From positions 67,282 through 131,281 of the forward strand of contig CALEUL010000048.1 of assembly GCA_937921035.1 (NCBI GenBank): a stretch of 64,000 bases of DNA, given 5' to 3'. Shown here piece after piece: positions 61,367-64,000 of the stretch. The notes beneath the pieces were generated by a model that was given only the letters and a program-made list of their open reading frames with translations, was not told where the DNA came from and did no database searches. Position 1 is the stretch's first letter; each line of letters starts with the position of its first letter. Both the position numbers and the translations under genes were made by a program. This stretch comes from an uncultured Porphyromonadaceae bacterium. GTDB taxonomy: Bacteria; Bacteroidota; Bacteroidia; Bacteroidales; Muribaculaceae.

Positions 61367-63811
61367 ATGAATAAAAGACTTTTAATTCCGGCAATGGCTC
61401 TTTCGGGAGCCTTTGCCTTATGTTTCGCCGAGAGGGTAGAAACAACTCTCAACGACGGCTGGCAGTTCTCTCGCGGGACACTTTCCGAAGCAGAAAACTG
61501 GCAGAACGTTCGTGTTCCGCACGACTGGGCCATTTACGGACCTTTCGACCGCAATAATGACCTCCAGACTGTTGCCGTGGAGCAGAATGGCGAGAAAGAG
61601 GAAACGGTAAAGACCGGACGAACGGGCGGTCTGCCATTCATAGGCAAGGGAGTGTACCGTACCACCTTCAATGTTCCCGATACGGCAGGGCGCTCTGTTG
61701 TGCTTCTTTTCGACGGAGCCATGAGCAACGCACGCGTAAGCGTTAACGGCAAGGAACTGGCATACTGGCCCTACGGCTATAACTCCTTTACGGTTGACAC
61801 CCGCGGCGCCGTCCGTCCCGGCGACAACGAGCTTGTCGTTGAACTGGAGAACAAGGAACGCGCCTCTCGCTGGTACCCCGGTGCCGGTCTGTACCGCAAT
61901 GTCCATGTTATCAACACCGACCGCATCCATATTCCCGTGTGGGGCACTTACGTAACCACTCCTGTTGTGAAGGATGACTATGCCTCGGTGAACCTGCGTA
62001 TGAAAATCGACGGCGCGCGGAAGGTTGAGGAATGGCCCAACGGGGAGAAAATCAACGTAACCACTGTAATCCTGGACCCCGAAGGCAAGGAAGTGGCAAA
62101 GAATTCGTCGCTCTACATTGCACGCGGTCAGGAGTTCGAGCAGAATTTCATTGTCGCCAATCCCGACCTTTGGTCTCCCGCCAATCCGGCTCTGTACACA
62201 GCCAAGACAACGCTGAGCGTCGACGGCAAGGACGTAGATGCCTATGATACCCGTTTCGGCATCCGCACCATCGAGTATGTACCCGAAAAGGGGTTCTTTC
62301 TAAATGGCGAGCCCACAAAATTCAAGGGCGTATGCAATCATCACGACCTTGGTCCGCTCGGTGCGGCAGTAAACCGTTCGGCTCTGCGCCATCAGATTGA
62401 ACTGCTCAAGGATATGGGCGCCAACGCCATCCGTACCTCCCATAATATGCCTGCTCCAGAACTTGCCGAACTGTGCGATGAAATGGGCATGATGCTTATG
62501 ATAGAGCCTTTCGACGACTGGGGCTTCCGTCCCAAATCGCCCAACGGCTACGGTTCTGTGTTCAACGAGTGGGCAGAGCGCGACATTACCAATATGGTGG
62601 AGCACTTCCGCAATTCTCCCTCCGTAGTAATGTGGTCGATAGGCAACGAGGTTCCCAGCCAGTGGGGCCCTGTCGGTATGGACGAGCTTGTGATGCTCCA
62701 GAGCCTTGTTCACAGTCTGGATTCAACGCGCCCCGTAACCTGCGGCATGGACCAGATCAACAGTGTTCTTGACAATGGTTTCGCCGCCGCGCTGGATATT
62801 CCCGGCTTCAACTACAAGCCGCAGTACTACGACAAGGCCTACAGCATGCTGCCCCAGAAAATGATTCTCGGCTCAGAAACGGCTTCTACGGTATCGTCGC
62901 GAGGCAAGTACTATTTCCCCGTTGAATTCGGCGAACATCATACGGCCATGCACGCCGATAACCAGAGCAACAGCTATGATAACGAAAGCTGCTCGTGGAG
63001 CAATACACCCGACCTTGATTTCGAGATGGACGACGACCGCGAGTGGGTCCTGGGCCAGTTCGTATGGACCGGATTCGACTACCTTGGCGAGCCTTCGCCC
63101 TACGATACCGACGCATGGCCCAGCCACAGCTCGTACTTCGGTATTTTCGACCTTGCATCGTTGCCCAAAGACCGTTTCTATCTCTACCGCTCGCAGTGGA
63201 ACAACGATTCCACGACCTTGCACGTGCTTCCGCACTGGACATGGCCCGGACGAGAAGGACAGGTAACCCCTGTATTTGTATACACAAGCTATCCGGAAGC
63301 CGAACTTTTTGTGAACGGTGTGAGCCAGGGACGCCGCAAGTATGACAAATCAAACGTAATCGACCGCTACCGCATGCGTTGGAACGATGTGGTTTATCAG
63401 CCCGGCGAGATTCGTGTAGTGGCATACGATGATAACGGAAAGGCCGCCGAGGAAAAGACCGTCCGCACCGCCGGAAAGGCCAAAGCATTGAAAATATCGG
63501 CTAACCGCAAGAACATTTCCGCCGACGGCGAGGATCTGGTATACTTCACCGTATGGGCAGTTGATGGCAAAGGCAACCCAGTTCCCGATGCCGACAACCT
63601 TGTCAAATTCCAGGTTACAGGAGCCGGCAGTTTCGAGGCTACTGCTAACGGCGACGCTACATGCGTGATGCCGTTCCAGAAGCCCGAGATGAAACTGTTC
63701 AGCGGTGCGGCCACAGCAATCGCACGCCCCGGAACCACTCCCGGCACTCTTACAATCAAAGCTACCGGCCGCGGTCTGCGTCCGGCAACTGCAACAGTTA
63801 CCGTAGAGTAA
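61367..63811 (+). CDS. GH2 beta-galactosidase
   Basis: 814 residues from MNKRLLIPAMALSGAFALCF, a cleavable-looking signal with no lipobox, so periplasmic. GH2 architecture: jelly-roll sugar-binding domain (about 25-180), Ig-like domain, catalytic barrel (about 285-590) with acid/base Glu428 in WSIGNEVPSQ and nucleophile Glu504 in LGSETAS, then DUF4982-like and Ig-like C-terminal domains. It should release galactose from short galacto-oligosaccharides after import. An in-frame ATG 30 bases upstream lies inside the promoter element and was rejected. Confidence 0.93.
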   Translation: MNKRLLIPAMALSGAFALCFAERVETTLNDGWQFSRGTLSEAENWQNVRVPHDWAIYGPFDRNNDLQTVAVEQNGEKEETVKTGRTGGLPFIGKGVYRTTFNVPDTAGRSVVLLFDGAMSNARVSVNGKELAYWPYGYNSFTVDTRGAVRPGDNELVVELENKERASRWYPGAGLYRNVHVINTDRIHIPVWGTYVTTPVVKDDYASVNLRMKIDGARKVEEWPNGEKINVTTVILDPEGKEVAKNSSLYIARGQEFEQNFIVANPDLWSPANPALYTAKTTLSVDGKDVDAYDTRFGIRTIEYVPEKGFFLNGEPTKFKGVCNHHDLGPLGAAVNRSALRHQIELLKDMGANAIRTSHNMPAPELAELCDEMGMMLMIEPFDDWGFRPKSPNGYGSVFNEWAERDITNMVEHFRNSPSVVMWSIGNEVPSQWGPVGMDELVMLQSLVHSLDSTRPVTCGMDQINSVLDNGFAAALDIPGFNYKPQYYDKAYSMLPQKMILGSETASTVSSRGKYYFPVEFGEHHTAMHADNQSNSYDNESCSWSNTPDLDFEMDDDREWVLGQFVWTGFDYLGEPSPYDTDAWPSHSSYFGIFDLASLPKDRFYLYRSQWNNDSTTLHVLPHWTWPGREGQVTPVFVYTSYPEAELFVNGVSQGRRKYDKSNVIDRYRMRWNDVVYQPGEIRVVAYDDNGKAAEEKTVRTAGKAKALKISANRKNISADGEDLVYFTVWAVDGKGNPVPDADNLVKFQVTGAGSFEATANGDATCVMPFQKPEMKLFSGAATAIARPGTTPGTLTIKATGRGLRPATATVTVE

Positions 63812-63832
63812 ATCATTCAATAATCATATTAC

Positions 63833-63864
63833 GTGGCGTCCGCTGTCCAACCGGCGGACGCCAC
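63833..63864 (+). terminator. Terminator of the galactan operon
   Basis: An 11-bp perfect stem (GTGGCGTCCGC/GCGGACGCCAC) with a 10-base loop, followed by TGCTTTTTATT. Confidence 0.85.
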
Positions 63865-63897
63865 TGCTTTTTATTCCGGAGCAGCCGACAACACAAA

Positions 63898-63920
63898 AGG
63901 TGCCCGGAGACCGGACACCT
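63898..63920 (-). terminator. Possible terminator of a minus-strand gene beyond the window
   Basis: A 10-bp stem with one C-A mismatch (AGGTGcCCGG/CCGGaCACCT), followed on the minus strand by TTTTGTGTT. No gene is supported between it and the end at 64000. Confidence 0.4.
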
Positions 63921-64000
63921 CGTTGAAGAGTGAGAGATAGAGAATTATTGCTGTCCGATAAAAGATTTTGAAGCGAGATAAAATTAGGACTGATTCCATT

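Noticed and set aside
63921..64000. Short minus-strand reading frame at the right edge
   Set aside because: About 40 codons with no recognisable feature and a hairpin inside it; more likely the region after a gene beyond the window.

Overview
The window is a gene-dense chromosomal stretch from a Bacteroidales bacterium, most likely a gut member such as Muribaculaceae. The evidence is a SusC/SusD polysaccharide utilisation locus driven by a hybrid two-component sensor, a Tat system with one TatA-type protein and TatC, cytochrome bd with a DUF4492 partner, Por-tail-like C-termini, and almost no Shine-Dalgarno sequences. The Bacteroidetes promoter element TAnnTTTG stands upstream of more than twenty genes. 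The family-level assignment is inference. There is one tRNA, no rRNA, no CRISPR array and no insertion sequence.

Layout. 0-5 kb: secreted SGNH esterase and GHL10-type glycosidase, converging on a drug/metabolite transporter. 5-9.7 kb: ECF sigma/anti-sigma operon with DUF6249, AI-2E family permease, Ogt DNA repair, PerR-like regulator with rubrerythrin, and an SMR exporter. 9.8-16.2 kb: an AT-richer island with two lipoproteins, a Crp/Fnr regulator and an ECF sigma - membrane anti-sigma - outer-membrane barrel operon. 16.2-23.3 kb: a redox neighbourhood (HxlR regulator, NAD(P)-binding protein, exported flavodoxin, Tat-exported aldo/keto reductase, AraC regulator, META lipoprotein, acetyltransferase, flavin reductase, membrane-anchored or exported nitroreductase). 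23.4 kb: tRNA-Ser(CGA). 23.7-28.2 kb: YitT, DUF4492, CydAB, YigZ. 28.2-34 kb: class A beta-lactamase of CfxA/CepA type, biotin-dependent carboxyltransferase (OadA-like), and a prmA - barrel - ATP-grasp operon. 34-49.9 kb: Fur-family regulator with purA, DUF1015, PadR/PspC, a small membrane protein translationally coupled to dxs, trkA/trkH, YraN, aminopeptidase P, gamma carbonic anhydrase, fabD, tatA/tatC and a dicarboxylate symporter.

49.9-63.9 kb is a complete pectic-galactan utilisation locus: hybrid two-component regulator, SusC, SusD, SusE-like glycan-binding lipoprotein, GH53 endo-beta-1,4-galactanase and GH2 beta-galactosidase. The model is that surface GH53 cuts galactan, the binding proteins and SusC/D import galacto-oligosaccharides, periplasmic GH2 trims them, and the regulator senses them.

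The strongest new observation is a pair of 17-bp direct repeats (TTGTCCG-N7-CC type, 21 bp apart) with identical geometry relative to the -7 element upstream of both the regulator gene and susC. It is a candidate operator that would explain induction of the locus and autoregulation of the sensor. Other notable points are promoters so close to the start codon that mRNAs should be leaderless or nearly so (Crp and EamA genes), a PerR-like palindrome, a PadR-like operator, a 12-bp tandem duplication covering the start of the SMR gene, a beta-lactamase with a C-terminal extension, and an uncharacterised ATP-grasp protein.
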